The notes under the pieces were generated by a model, which ran no database searches, was not told the origin of the DNA, and saw only the letters and a list, made by a program, of their open reading frames with translations. DNA of 64,000 bases from Tanytarsus gracilentus. Lineage: Eukaryota; Arthropoda; Insecta; Diptera; Chironomidae. The first letter of the stretch is position 1; the number at the start of each line of letters is the position of its first letter. The translations under genes and the position numbers were made by a program. The stretch is taken from positions 5,332,001 to 5,396,000 of the forward strand of contig JAXRKN010000043.1 in NCBI GenBank assembly GCA_038502055.1, given 5' to 3'. Shown piece after piece: positions 23,230 through 34,800 of the stretch.

Positions 23230-23429
23230 ACTTTATTGTTATAAAACTCATATTTTCGCTCAAAATATTGCCAGCTGAAAAATTCTTCTCACTTTACTTT
23301 AATTTTTTTTTGGGGGTAATAAGAATAAGAAATGCATCGTAAGAAGAAGGAAGAGAAGAATGAAGTTAAACAATTCGATTCCCTTTGCACAGCAATTTTT
23401 CTTATGCTCTGCGTTGCAGACAGTCCTCG
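23230..23429 (+). repeat. inverted repeat arm A (200 bp), downstream of string
   Basis: Matches the reverse complement of 28197-28393 almost base for base. Only a handful of substitutions and small indels differ: a 2-nt indel near 23262, one in the G run near 23315, and single changes near 23283, 23392 and 23425. No terminal inverted repeat, poly(A) tail or convincing target-site duplication is visible, so its origin (mobile element or segmental copy) is open. Confidence 0.9.
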
Positions 23430-25263
23430 TATGGAGAATGAACTTCGTCAATTCCCTTTGAATTATGACGATCGTCTATGCAGTTGTGTTCATTAAGGGG
23501 GTATTGTAAGTTATGCAATGGATCGAGCATTAAATGTAGAACTTTTATCGCCATGTGTGTAACATCTTTTTTTTGCCACATTAAAAATTTACTCAAATGA
23601 ACTCTTTTATTTACTTTAGCCCTCGCAGACTGCAAACTTCTTGATGTTCATAACTTTATTTAAATTTTTCATTACTTCCTCTTTACAGAAGCAATTACAT
23701 TCAATTTATTTTCTCTCGATATATGCGGTGTTGAGATATTTTAAACTAATGTGTCATAAACGATTATGTAGTTTTTTATATGGCCATCTAGCCGTGGAAA
23801 AAATTTATACCAAATAGGAAAATGTTTACTTAACATGATCCTTAAGAACTGAAGAACTTAACCTTATTTAAAATTTAATTCTAATTAAATTTCGTCATAT
23901 ACGAGATTAAAATAATAAATTAAAATCACGTAAATTTTTTTAAAACATTTATTTCAATCAATCGATGAATATTTTCAAAATTAGATTGCTAACGCTGCTT
24001 GTGAAGTTTTTTCATGAAATTTTCTAAGGGGCGACAAAAGCGTTCAAAATTTAGATTCCTGAAAATTTTAAATTTAAAACAGAAAACTTTGGCTGATTCA
24101 ATTTTTAAGTCATTTTTTTATTATATTTTATCTATTTACAATGAGAACAATTTCTCAGCAGTTCATAATGTCCTTAATGGAGCATCATACGATTAATTTA
24201 TCTCCAGCTTAATCTGGAATTTATATGCACTTTTAGGTTTGACTCAATTCATTGTCATTTATAGTGAATAATTTTCATTTTCTTAAAATTTTCACTCGCT
24301 TCTAAATCTCGACAATTATTTCTTTTTTATACTTATTCAAAGAAAAGTTTCTCTTTTTGCACGTTATTCGGTAAATTCTGGGTGTTGGTAAAATTTTCTT
24401 TTCAAAAAAAGTGGTTAAGAAAATCATAAAAAACAAATAATAAAATTGTGACTTTAACAAATGATAAAACTAATAAAATTTCTCTTTCTTAATAACAGCA
24501 AAAGAATTTTTACGTGCATTCTCAAGAAACTTTTGCGAAAATTTTTGTGCTAACGAAATTGCATTTTTTCTGCATTTTTAAATGTGTACATCCCAAAAAA
24601 AATTATAATCACAGATAAAAAATTAAATTTTTGCATTTCTTAAATTTTTTCTCATCCTCAACTTTTTTCTCTTTCCTCTATCGATTGTCAAACATGATTT
24701 AGTTTAATTAAACTTTTAAAGGTTATAACTTTTCATTTAATTTTTTATCCATGTCCTTTTTAAAAACACTCATAATATTTTTTCAACTATTTACATATTG
24801 ATCAAAATTCAACACACGACGACAAAACCTTTTTGAAAATTATTAATTTTGAATTATTTATTCTTTAAATTTCATTTATACTTTTTTAACTCCGTGTGTG
24901 TGTTGGCAAATATGTGATATATAAAATTAATAAATTTTAACTTTTTCATACATTTCTTCATAGAAAAAAAAGTGTTGACGGTATATAAAGAACTTTTTTT
25001 AGGGTGGTGAAAAATATTTATGAAGTTGTGGCAAAAATATCGAAAAAAAAATATTGAAACTTTGTAGGAAATAAACTGTTGATGAAAATAGGGCCAAAAA
25101 AGAGAAGATATATCACTTCTTGATATCAATAGGTTGTCAAAATGATTCTCCCCTCCTTCTCTTCTAGATGATCTTGCGAATGAAGAGACGAAAATTGATT
25201 TTGAACTTGAAAACGGTTGGTAGAGAAGAGATTTGTTCTTGAAATTGCAAAAAATTTTCCTCT

Positions 25264-28200
25264 TTAGAGAACTAAACGTGATCTTGATTTTGTTAGGCGG
25301 ACAGTTCCCGGCCCACGGGCATCGCCAGCCCAGCTCTTTGATTTTGCGCGGAAAAGTCTATACTCGTCGCTATAATTGACATCTAGCATAGGACGATAGC
25401 TGTTTGGCGTGCACAGATCGCGATGTGTCTCAAAGAATTCTTTATAGCCGTTGTGTAACAAATAAATTTCAGGGTAGTGGAGAGCGGGATAGGAATTTTC
25501 GTTCTTTGATCGATCGTGATTTCGAAGGAAGCGAGATCTGTTAAGATAATAAAATTTATTTAGTATTTCAATAAAATTTTAAATTAAATCATTTTATGAC
25601 TTACAATTTTGGACCACGCTCTGACGAGAATTCACAATGGAACACAAGGATGTGACGCTTTTGATCGCCGGCAGTGATGGTTGGAAATTCAGTCTTTGAT
25701 TTCACGAGCTCTTCAATGATCTGCTCTTGTGTGAATAAATTAATGGCGCCTTGAATGTGACCACCCTCATATTCGTATGGATAGCGACAATCAATGATTT
25801 TATATGACGCGACAGAATCATCAAATTCGCCTAAAAGCAGCTGACGTAATGTCGAGGCAGTAATTGACTTGAGATCAGTATGACGACCTTCGATGAGAGG
25901 CAGGCAGAAGGGCAAACTACAATCTCCAATGAGATTTGGTTCGGATGTCGAACGTGTCAGGGCATTCATAATTGCAGCATCGTTCATCGACACCGACTTG
26001 CGGAAAATCGGACGTTTAGTTTGCTGAAGTTGTAAAGGAAATTGCGGAGATTGCGTAAACTGGAGGATAGTGGATGACGTAATGGTCTCATTTTCACACT
26101 TGAGTCTTTTATTTTGCACTGGTGATTGGTTTGCAGATGGCGGTTCGGGACGCTTAAAGCCACCGACATTACCACGGAATGGAGTAATATTTTCGCTAAT
26201 TAAACCGAGACACTGTCGCTCGGGCGTCGTGATAAGTGATGTGATTGTACTAGACTTGCTCGCTCGTGGGCTTCCGAAGAGAAGACTCTTAGCACCGCTC
26301 GAGGAATTAAGGTTGTCCATGTTGAGGCATTTGCGTGCAAACGAAGACGGACGTTTGTGATCGGGTGTACGCGACGAGTTTTTAATGTCCTTGCAGATTA
26401 GTGACTTGAGATCGGCAGGCATTTGAGTGTCCTCATCCAAATTTTCCATCTCCATAAGTTCCATGAACTCATCATCGGGATCGCTCGATTCCATTGATCC
26501 TGAGCTTAGACTATGAAACACTTTAAAGCCATTTCCCATGCGACTGCTACCGCTCGATGACAGTGAAAATTTTGAGGGTGTCCGCTGGTTCTGAGATGGC
26601 GGCGATGTCGTTATGAAGCCATTCTCAGACGGTCGTTTTGGCTTAATGAAAGTGAAGGCGGATGTTGATGAGGAGCTACTACTTAACATATTATTGCTTT
26701 CCGGATGGTGAAGCCCGCTATATCCAGAATCCATTGATGTTGAGTCTTGACTATTGCAGTGCATTACATTTTTATCAATTGCATAAATTGACGGACTAGT
26801 TGTGTGACATTGACGTGGACTGGCGGCGGGACTGTGTGATGCATAGAACGAAATGTCCTCCTCGCTTAAATTCTCCTTTCCCGGTGAATCACATTTTATG
26901 TCAAAGTTTACAATCTGCGGTGCCATATTCAGTCGTCCCCGAATACCTCGAGCTTGCTGTTCTCGTCGTTGAGTCGCCGGCGAGATGCCAGCCGAATTGA
27001 TTGTAAATGTATTTGAGATTAGCCTGTGAAAAAAAATTATATAAAAAAAATAAGTAAAATTGCTTAAAATTCAGTTCAAACGTGGAATGCATTAAAAATT
27101 TTGAAATTCAAAGTCGATCGGAAACATATGCTAGAGAAATAAATTTTCGAGAGCGTAGACCCCAAACATGTAGTGCGTAGAGTCACGAAATCTAATTTTC
27201 CCTTTACAAACACATCGAAGCATGATCGCAAGAATAATGGGGATGAATTTGAAGCTAAATTTAGTCACTCGAAGGACTATTTCTCTCGAATTCCTGAAAT
27301 TTTCACCCTGCTCGTGTTGTTTTAGCTCGATGATGAAAAAAAATCGAGTTCAATTGAGTTCATAGAGAATAAATTTTCAAATTAGACAGCTGTGAGTCCT
27401 GAACATAGTTTTAAAAGTGTGTTAGTCTCAGTCATTGATCAAGAGGGGAGTTCAATGCATTTTCACATTTGTGTGTGTTAAAAATGCAGCCATGAGGAAT
27501 TTTATATTTATTTATAGAATAGAAGACACAGAAACTCCGCTAGATTTCTGACAATCAAAATCAATTGAATGAAACTAGAATGTAATGTAAATTTTCGGGT
27601 CGTTGACAAGACGAGAGAATATATTTTAAAAAGTCGATAAGAAGAGAAGCGCTAGTGTCAAAACAAATATTGTGCTACTGACGTCGTTAGGCGAGAGAAA
27701 CCCAAAGGAGAAGCCGATTAATAAATATTTTAGGAATGCAGACGCGACAAAGTCAGGTTGAGAGAAATGCGTGGGACCACAAGACTGAAACCGCAGACGA
27801 GCGAGAGTAAAAAAAAGTTTATATGTGTCATTTCCAATTATGGCGAGGTGGATATTGCTTGGGTGTAAAGAAATCCATGACCTACACCAAATCTTCAAAA
27901 TATCTCGTGAGCCTCACGCGTTAAATTAATTACATAATTTTACTTTTACTCAAAATTAATTTGGTTAAAAAAACAACATGGCAACGTCGCAACTTGCTAA
28001 AGAGATCGGTGGCATTGCACTGAAATTCATTATTGGGGAAGTAAATTGATAGTAATTGCTTTCGTAAAGAGGAAATTCATTTGTTAATAATGAAAAATTT
28101 AAATAAGTAAAAAGAGAGAGAAGAGAATTCACGGTCTATAAGTGCACAAAAGAAACTGTTAACGACTACAAAAGAACCTTTTTCTCTGCTCTTGATCGAA

Positions 28201-28801
28201 GACTGTCTGCAACGCAGAGCATAAGAAAAATTGTTGTGCAAAGGGAATCGAATTGTTTAACTTCATTCTTCTCTTCCTTCTTCTTACGATGCATTTCTTA
28301 TTCTTATTACCCCAAAAAAAAATTAAAGTAAAGTGAGAAGAGTTTTTCAGCTGGCAATATTGAGCGAAAATATGAGTTTTATAACAATAAAGTCTGGCTG
28401 ATATTAAGAACCGGCCAAAAAAGTCCTTTTGACACATTTTCACTTTAGCATGAAATTTCTTGAAAAAAAAAATTGCTAATCCACAAGAACAAAAAATTCT
28501 TTTGCATTTTTTAAATCCTTTTTTTTGCAAATTCCTCATTATCTTTTATTTCTTTCGTTTGTGCAAAACCGCAGACAAGAGCAACCACAAAATCTCTTCT
28601 TTACAAAATTGGTCGAGATAAAAATTCCCTTTTGTAGCTTCTTGAGATTTTTTTTAATGCCATGCTAAGAAAATTATTTTCTTCACGTTCAAGTGTGTGG
28701 AAATTTAAACTAACAATTTTTTTGGTGATGAACAGGAAAAAGGAAATTTACCTTGTGCATTCACAAATCTCCAAGTCGTATTCATTCATGTTATCCAGCA
28801 T
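25264..28801 (-). CDS. stg: Cdc25-type dual-specificity phosphatase String
   Basis: Three coding exons, 28752-28801 (50 nt), 25605-27023 and 25264-25537, give 580 residues in consistent phase. Cdc25/String removes inhibitory phosphates from Cdk1 and triggers mitosis. The rhodanese-like catalytic domain holds IIDCRYPYEYEGGHIQGA and the CX5R loop HCEFSSERGP, with catalytic Cys480. The C-terminal tail LTKSRSRLVL matches the fly String tail (LKKSRSRLML). The long N-terminal part is Ser/Pro-rich and carries regulatory blocks such as SMESSDPDDEFMELMEMEN and RKSVSMNDAAIMNAL. The junction GPKL|SRFLRN restores the family sequence. The short first exon (MLDNMNEYDLEICECTR) is a prediction: it has a good donor and the right phase, and the reading frame is open upstream of the internal Met at 26926. 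Intron 1 contains inverted-repeat arm B. Confidence 0.93.
27024..28751. other. string intron 1
   Basis: A 1.7-kb intron, long for this window, containing inverted repeat arm B (28197-28393). No coding exon is evident. It may hold regulatory sequence. Confidence 0.55.
28197..28393 (-). repeat. inverted repeat arm B (197 bp), in string intron 1
   Basis: Reverse-complement partner of 23230-23429, nearly identical. The two arms bracket string exons 2 and 3. Flanking bases differ fully outside the matched segment, so the edges are sharp. Confidence 0.9.
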
Positions 28802-31800
28802 TTTTATGATTAATATTTCACACCACACATACACGAGAAAAAATTTTAACTAATCCTTAAATTTTTCTTAGAATAAAAAATATTTTTTTTATTTCATCAT
28901 TTTCACTGAGAATTTATTTCTTCCCTTTTTCATATTTCATCAAGAAATTTTTAAATGTCTTTTTTTAGAATGGGTCACAATCAAGTCCTTATCATTTTTT
29001 TTATATTTTATTATCAAATAATTTTTTCTCTCTCCTTTTTATCTAATAATTTTATATTAATTTATAGAACCAGAGAACAGATCTGTATAACCGGCATACA
29101 AAAAAAAATAATTATTGTCTGAGAAGAGAAAAATATAAACACACGAGAGCAGATGTTGACTCGCTGAGAACTATTATACGAATAAGTTTTTTGGACGATC
29201 GTGTTTTTGGTTTTATGCTGCATGCGTACATGTGGTAGTGAGCGTAAGGGTCTCAGTCCTTAAATATGTATGGGTTATCGATGCATGTATGCTCAACTCC
29301 AACTAGAGAGTGTCCCGAGAACTCTCTTACATTAAATTCATGTTCGTTTTCAACTTTCGGGAAAGCAACATAAGAAGTGTACATAAAAATATCATAAGAC
29401 GATGAGTGAGAAAAGAAAGAAGAGAAAATCAAAATCAGTTTAAAATTTTATAATTCTTCTTTTCAATAAAATATTCTAAAATGCGGCATTATGATCATAT
29501 ATTAGACTCCTTCATATGCACTATCAATTTCCTTTCTCATTAAATCAGATCCGGATATTTATGAGGTATTTTTTTCAGTGACTGACCGCCAAAAGAGCAT
29601 AAAGAAGAAAAGCGCGGAATTCCGCCAAATCTCCCTTTATAATTTCCTGAATATCACCTTATGTATAATTAAGCCCTTTTCTTTTTTATGTAAACAAAAA
29701 ACAATGTACATATATATGCGATCATCAACGAAGAAGGAGAGCGAGGTGAATGATGATGAAAAGGCAAAGTCAAGAGAGGGAGAGGAAAAAGAATGAAATG
29801 AAAAGAATAAAATAATCGTTCCTACAAGTTTCTGTTTGGATCGATCAAGATTCTTTCATAAATATCTCACTGAGCACGAACGAGATAGACAATGGTCCTT
29901 TTGAGAGCGAAATACTGCAAAAGTTGATGAAATATATCAAAAAACCAGCTTCAAGTGCCACACAAAAAGAAAAATATTTATTTTTTCCGTGTGTGCCATA
30001 CATAGAGATGCCCTATACAGGAATAAATTCCAGACATGCAACAATACCCTGAAGAAAATAAAAGAAGGAGCGAAAGAGAGAACCATAAACTTTTTGAGGA
30101 TTTTTGTTTGCAAAAAAAAGGATGAATTTTTTTTGTGTATGCTTAAGGATTGAAAGAAGAAGAGAGAAGGCAAGATGGAAACGACCTTGTCTCAATCAGC
30201 TGATTAGATTCTATTATGATTTCTCTTTTCATCACATGTATGTGCCTTTTTGAGTATATGGCAAAAATATATATAAATAGAAGTGCCCCCTTTTCTTATC
30301 GTGTATACATACACAGCCGCATATGGCTGTGTGAGATTTTTAGGAAGACGTTTGACATTTATTTGATGAAAATCTCGATAACCAATTACTTGATCTAATC
30401 AATATATTTTTAAGAGATTTAAATTGACACCCCACATATATGTGTGTGCATGTCCATGTTGCGCAAGTAGATTTAATTAAGAAAAATATTTTTCTTCTTT
30501 CCTGATGATCTTTAGACTTTAGAGTGTCCCAACTTCTCAGAATTTTGGAACAAAAAAATTGTTTTCATAAAAAACACCGAAAAATTCTCAGGGAACTTTT
30601 AATAAAAGGAGCCAAACCTAAAGAAATCTCTTCCATGAAGGCAAGAAAAAGGTAATTATGACTTCCCTAATTATTGTTTGATATTGGCATCATCGATAAT
30701 TAGCCGTAATTAGTGGAAATTTTATCGCACCGTCTAAGAGCACTTCAATTATTAATTTGCAACTCCCATAATTTAATTAGACACGACACATCTGCCTGAC
30801 GAGTTCGCATGCAGTTCGCCGTTTATCATAAACCCCATGAGATTACCTCTTTTACGTACACACGACTTGATTTGAGCAAACAGCTGACAATTTCGAGTGT
30901 ATATGAGTGATCAACAAAAGAAGTCGGTCAAGAAGCAATTGGCGACTATCAAAAAGATTTTTTTATATGAAAATTTTATGGAAAACTATGATGATAGAGA
31001 AATGTTATTGACCCCACATGTGATGTATCTTTCTCATGATATTTGGAGCTCTACCTGAATGTATCACGTTTGAATTTAAATGTGATTATCTTGACAAGGG
31101 ATCTCAAAACATTTTTTTTGCTCTCGTTCACATTTTAGATGCTAGCAAATTAAGAAGCATGTAATTCTTCCGCGTGTGAACTGAATTTCCTTAATGATGA
31201 GATGGGAAATAAAGTCCTTTACCTGATTGAAGAGAGAGCGAGCTGAGGGAGAAATGGTTGTCTCTTTAAAGGACAAGAAAGCATTTTGATATCCATAAAA
31301 AATCATAACATGACAGCAGAATTATTTTTTCTCATCTCAGTTCAGGCAAGAAAAGGGAAATTTTTATAATTTTCATTTACCCGCTCATCGAAATCTTTCA
31401 TTTTCACATGCATGAGAGGGAAAATTAATTTTTTTAGAGTATGAGGAAGAAAAACTTTTGCATCTGCTCCGTGTGCGCTGTTGTAGAGTAGCTTATGGTA
31501 TTAAAGTAAGAGTGTTTCTGCTTTTATATTTGGGCAAAAATCAACATCAGATTAGGGTGCAATTGCTCCCTCTATATATGTACATTTTCGGCATATATAT
31601 AACAATGAGCTACGAAAAACTTGTCTCGTGCCATTAAAAAAAGGGAGAGAGGAATTTTTATATATAACAAAAGGATCAAGTCGATATATGTTTGATGAAT
31701 TTTCAACCGTACTATAGCAACACGCAAGGCCGAATTTCGATCCAAAATGTCTCATCGAAAGGTTCATTAAACTTCGCGCGCAACTTTTTAGCGGAATTTC

Positions 31801-34800
31801 CATCTGACACACATATATTTTTTTCTGTCAGGAAGTGCACATGTCACGGGAGTGAAAGGATATGACGTTTACATACTAAGTGCTCATACGTTTTATATTT
31901 AAATTGAAACAATGAGCAAAGATAAAAAGTTATCAGTTGAAACAGATGTCAACTCCTACTGAATATGGCACGAGACTCCCCTCGTTCAGCTTTTAATTCA
32001 CCTATGTGCAATGTGTACGTTTCCCTATCAAAACTTCATGTCTCTCCCTCACCCCTAGATACACTCACATATTGGCAGAAGTTCCTTAAGAAAATTTCCT
32101 TCACAACACCTTTTGCTTTTGCACGTAAACAATTTTTTTTTCTCTTTCTCTCTTTCGACCATAAAATTAATGACTTGCATTGTTCACAAATTCTACATTG
32201 CTGCATATCGTCCCCTTAAAAACTCTAACTACTAGCATCGACTGTTAAAATTTCTTAAGAGATTTTATATGGCTCTAAAATAAAGTTAAGAAACGTTAAT
32301 TTTGACGAGATTGCATCAAATAATCATCATCTGCCTTTTTGCTTTCATCATTCCATTCTGCCAGCTCATTTTTGAAGCTATTTTAACGATCATTTTTATT
32401 CTATCGCGAAATGTCTATCAAATTTACATAGAAATTGTCAACATGATATGAATTCTTAATTAGTAAGAAGCGAATGACATTAAGAAATCTAGAAAAACAA
32501 AATATATTTGCGAATCAGATCCTTTCGCGGTGCGTATTTGTCAATGAAATTTTATGCGTGTGGTTAGACACACATTTTATGCGTTTCGATTAATCGGATG
32601 AATTTTAATTAGTTTTCACTTTTTAAAGCGCTGTCTCCATGCGTGCCTTATTTAGATTTCATTCTAAAGTGTTTCTCTAAATTGCCACATTCTTGACACT
32701 TGAGCCAATTTGACACGGCTTATGATGTACAATCAAATGTATGTACAAAGAAATGTGTCGCGTTTTTATTTACGAACGTCTCCCTCAATCCGGAAATGTT
32801 CATTCAAAAAATTGTATGTATTGCACGATTCATGTCTGGCCGCTGCTGAGTGTGGAGACTTTAAGCTAATTTCTTATCATTCATCTGCTGCTCGAGTGTA
32901 TGGGCAAAAATGACATCATTTGAATCTAACGGGCGCTAAAAAAAGCGCGTTAAAGGTCATTTATTTTAGTCAACTACAAAGTAATAATCTCTTTCCGCCC
33001 CTATACAGCTCCGACTGAAACTTTTTTTTTATAAAATAATTTCAACTCTAAACTGCATAGCAGACACACATAGAGAGAGAACATAATCAGTACCACACAA
33101 TTGTATAACAGAGAAGAGCATAAAAGCGTGAATGCTTTTTATTTATTTTAATTTTTTTTATTTATTTCGGGAAATGATGATTTATTATCAACGGTTTTTA
33201 CCAACACAACAATCCTCGAGCATGAGTGAGAGAGTCTGTGATGCACATAACTCCTCTAAGACCATCATCATCATCATCGTCGTGTTTATGTCTGGCTTTA
33301 ATGTTGATATAACTAATTTAATATTAAAAAAATGTGTTTACAGCAAGAGATCTCTGTGTAGTTCACATGTTTTCTTATTTAATTCAACATCATCCCCCAC
33401 ATAGTTGCATGTTGAACAATTTAATTAAAATATAAACAAAAAAAATATCACACATTCAAAATCATGTGTACATGGCTGGAGAGAGAAAAGAGTTAACAAT
33501 CAGTCTCCAGGTCTTTCTAAGAATTTCCTCTTGCCATATTAACGGAGCGCGGCATTTGTGTTAGAACATTTTTTTGAGTTATAGCACATTCAGAGAGAGA
33601 GGAGGAAAAAAATGACTATAAAATTGCACGAACTTAACTTGGCGACGAAAACAGTGGATGGGAGCGAGAGAACGAGGCCTTGTGCACAAAGAATTTAAAA
33701 TGCTAACAGCAAACGTGATTTGAGGGAAAGAAAAGAGTTAGAAGAAAATTTAGATTAAATACACACATAAGCCCGACTCGTTGGCCATATGAATTTCGAA
33801 GAGGTTTTATAGTCGATACATTCTAAAAAAGATGGTAAAAATTTTGATTACGATTCCGACTTGAATTTATGAATGAAGGCGCATTAAGAATTTTTGATTT
33901 TGGACAATTTTTATGTATTCAAAATCAATCCGCGGACTTTATTTGCATTTCTTCGCATATAATTTGGCGCCAAAAGTTCTTTACAGAAAACTAAATCCGA
34001 AAAGAATTGAGGAATTCTTTCGAAACCAGAGCTAATGATCGATTCCCTCTTTCTTCAACGCTCAGCATGATTCGAGTCCATCCCTTTTCACACCATTAAT
34101 CAACGCACCTTTTGAGATTCGCAAAATTTTACACGCACAATCAAATTTCTATGGATTTTTTAAAGCCATCCAAGTGAGGTGAAAAAAAGCACCCGATGAG
34201 ATTTAATGAAATATATTTTCTTTGATCTCGCTCAATAGCCGTAACCTTGTAGCGCTGATATTTCTTAATTGGAGTTTATTGTCCAACCACCATCATCACC
34301 ATCAGCACTGAATTATCAAAAAAAAAATAAAGAAGAAAAAGAAAAGAATTCTTTCGCACATAAATCAATAAAAACTCTTCTTTAAAATGTTTTGTGCGTG
34401 ATCTTTTTCCAAAGGGGTTCATGCGTGAATTTGTGAATGTCAAAAAATATAACGGGAAAATTAAATTCAAATAATTAATTTTAGGAATGTTATTTAACTT
34501 TCAAAAAATTTGATAAAAATTTATGTCAGTTACATAATTTTGCAACCATCCCCCTGGCATACACTCTAGCTTTACATTTGCCAAAAATATTTTGATGATA
34601 CTTTCTGGAGCTCTCAAAAAAATAATACAGATTCTAATAAGCGACTTCTCTTGTCCATAATTAAAGGCTTTTGTATTATTCTAATGAGTATACAGCAGCA
34701 GCAACAATTGATATTCAAAAGAGGAAATCTAGAACTCACCTACCAACTAAATAAAATGATTTTTTTCCTCACATCCAAGAGATCATTAGCATCTCAATCG

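Larger units (their letters stand above)
20681..25263. other. DIRAS 3' UTR, hairpin, repeat copy A and string 3' flank
   Basis: AT-rich region between convergent DIRAS (+) and string (-). It contains a hairpin (22035-22092), possible DIRAS poly(A) signals near 22262, one arm of a long inverted repeat (23230-23429), and a minus-strand AATAAA (TTTATT 24857-24862) that would give string a 3' UTR of about 400 nt. No further gene is supported. Confidence 0.5.

Noticed and set aside
23230..23429. Inverted repeat arm interpreted as a MITE or SINE
   Set aside because: No terminal inverted repeats, no poly(A) or Pol III boxes and no clear target-site duplication; kept only as an inverted repeat of unknown origin.
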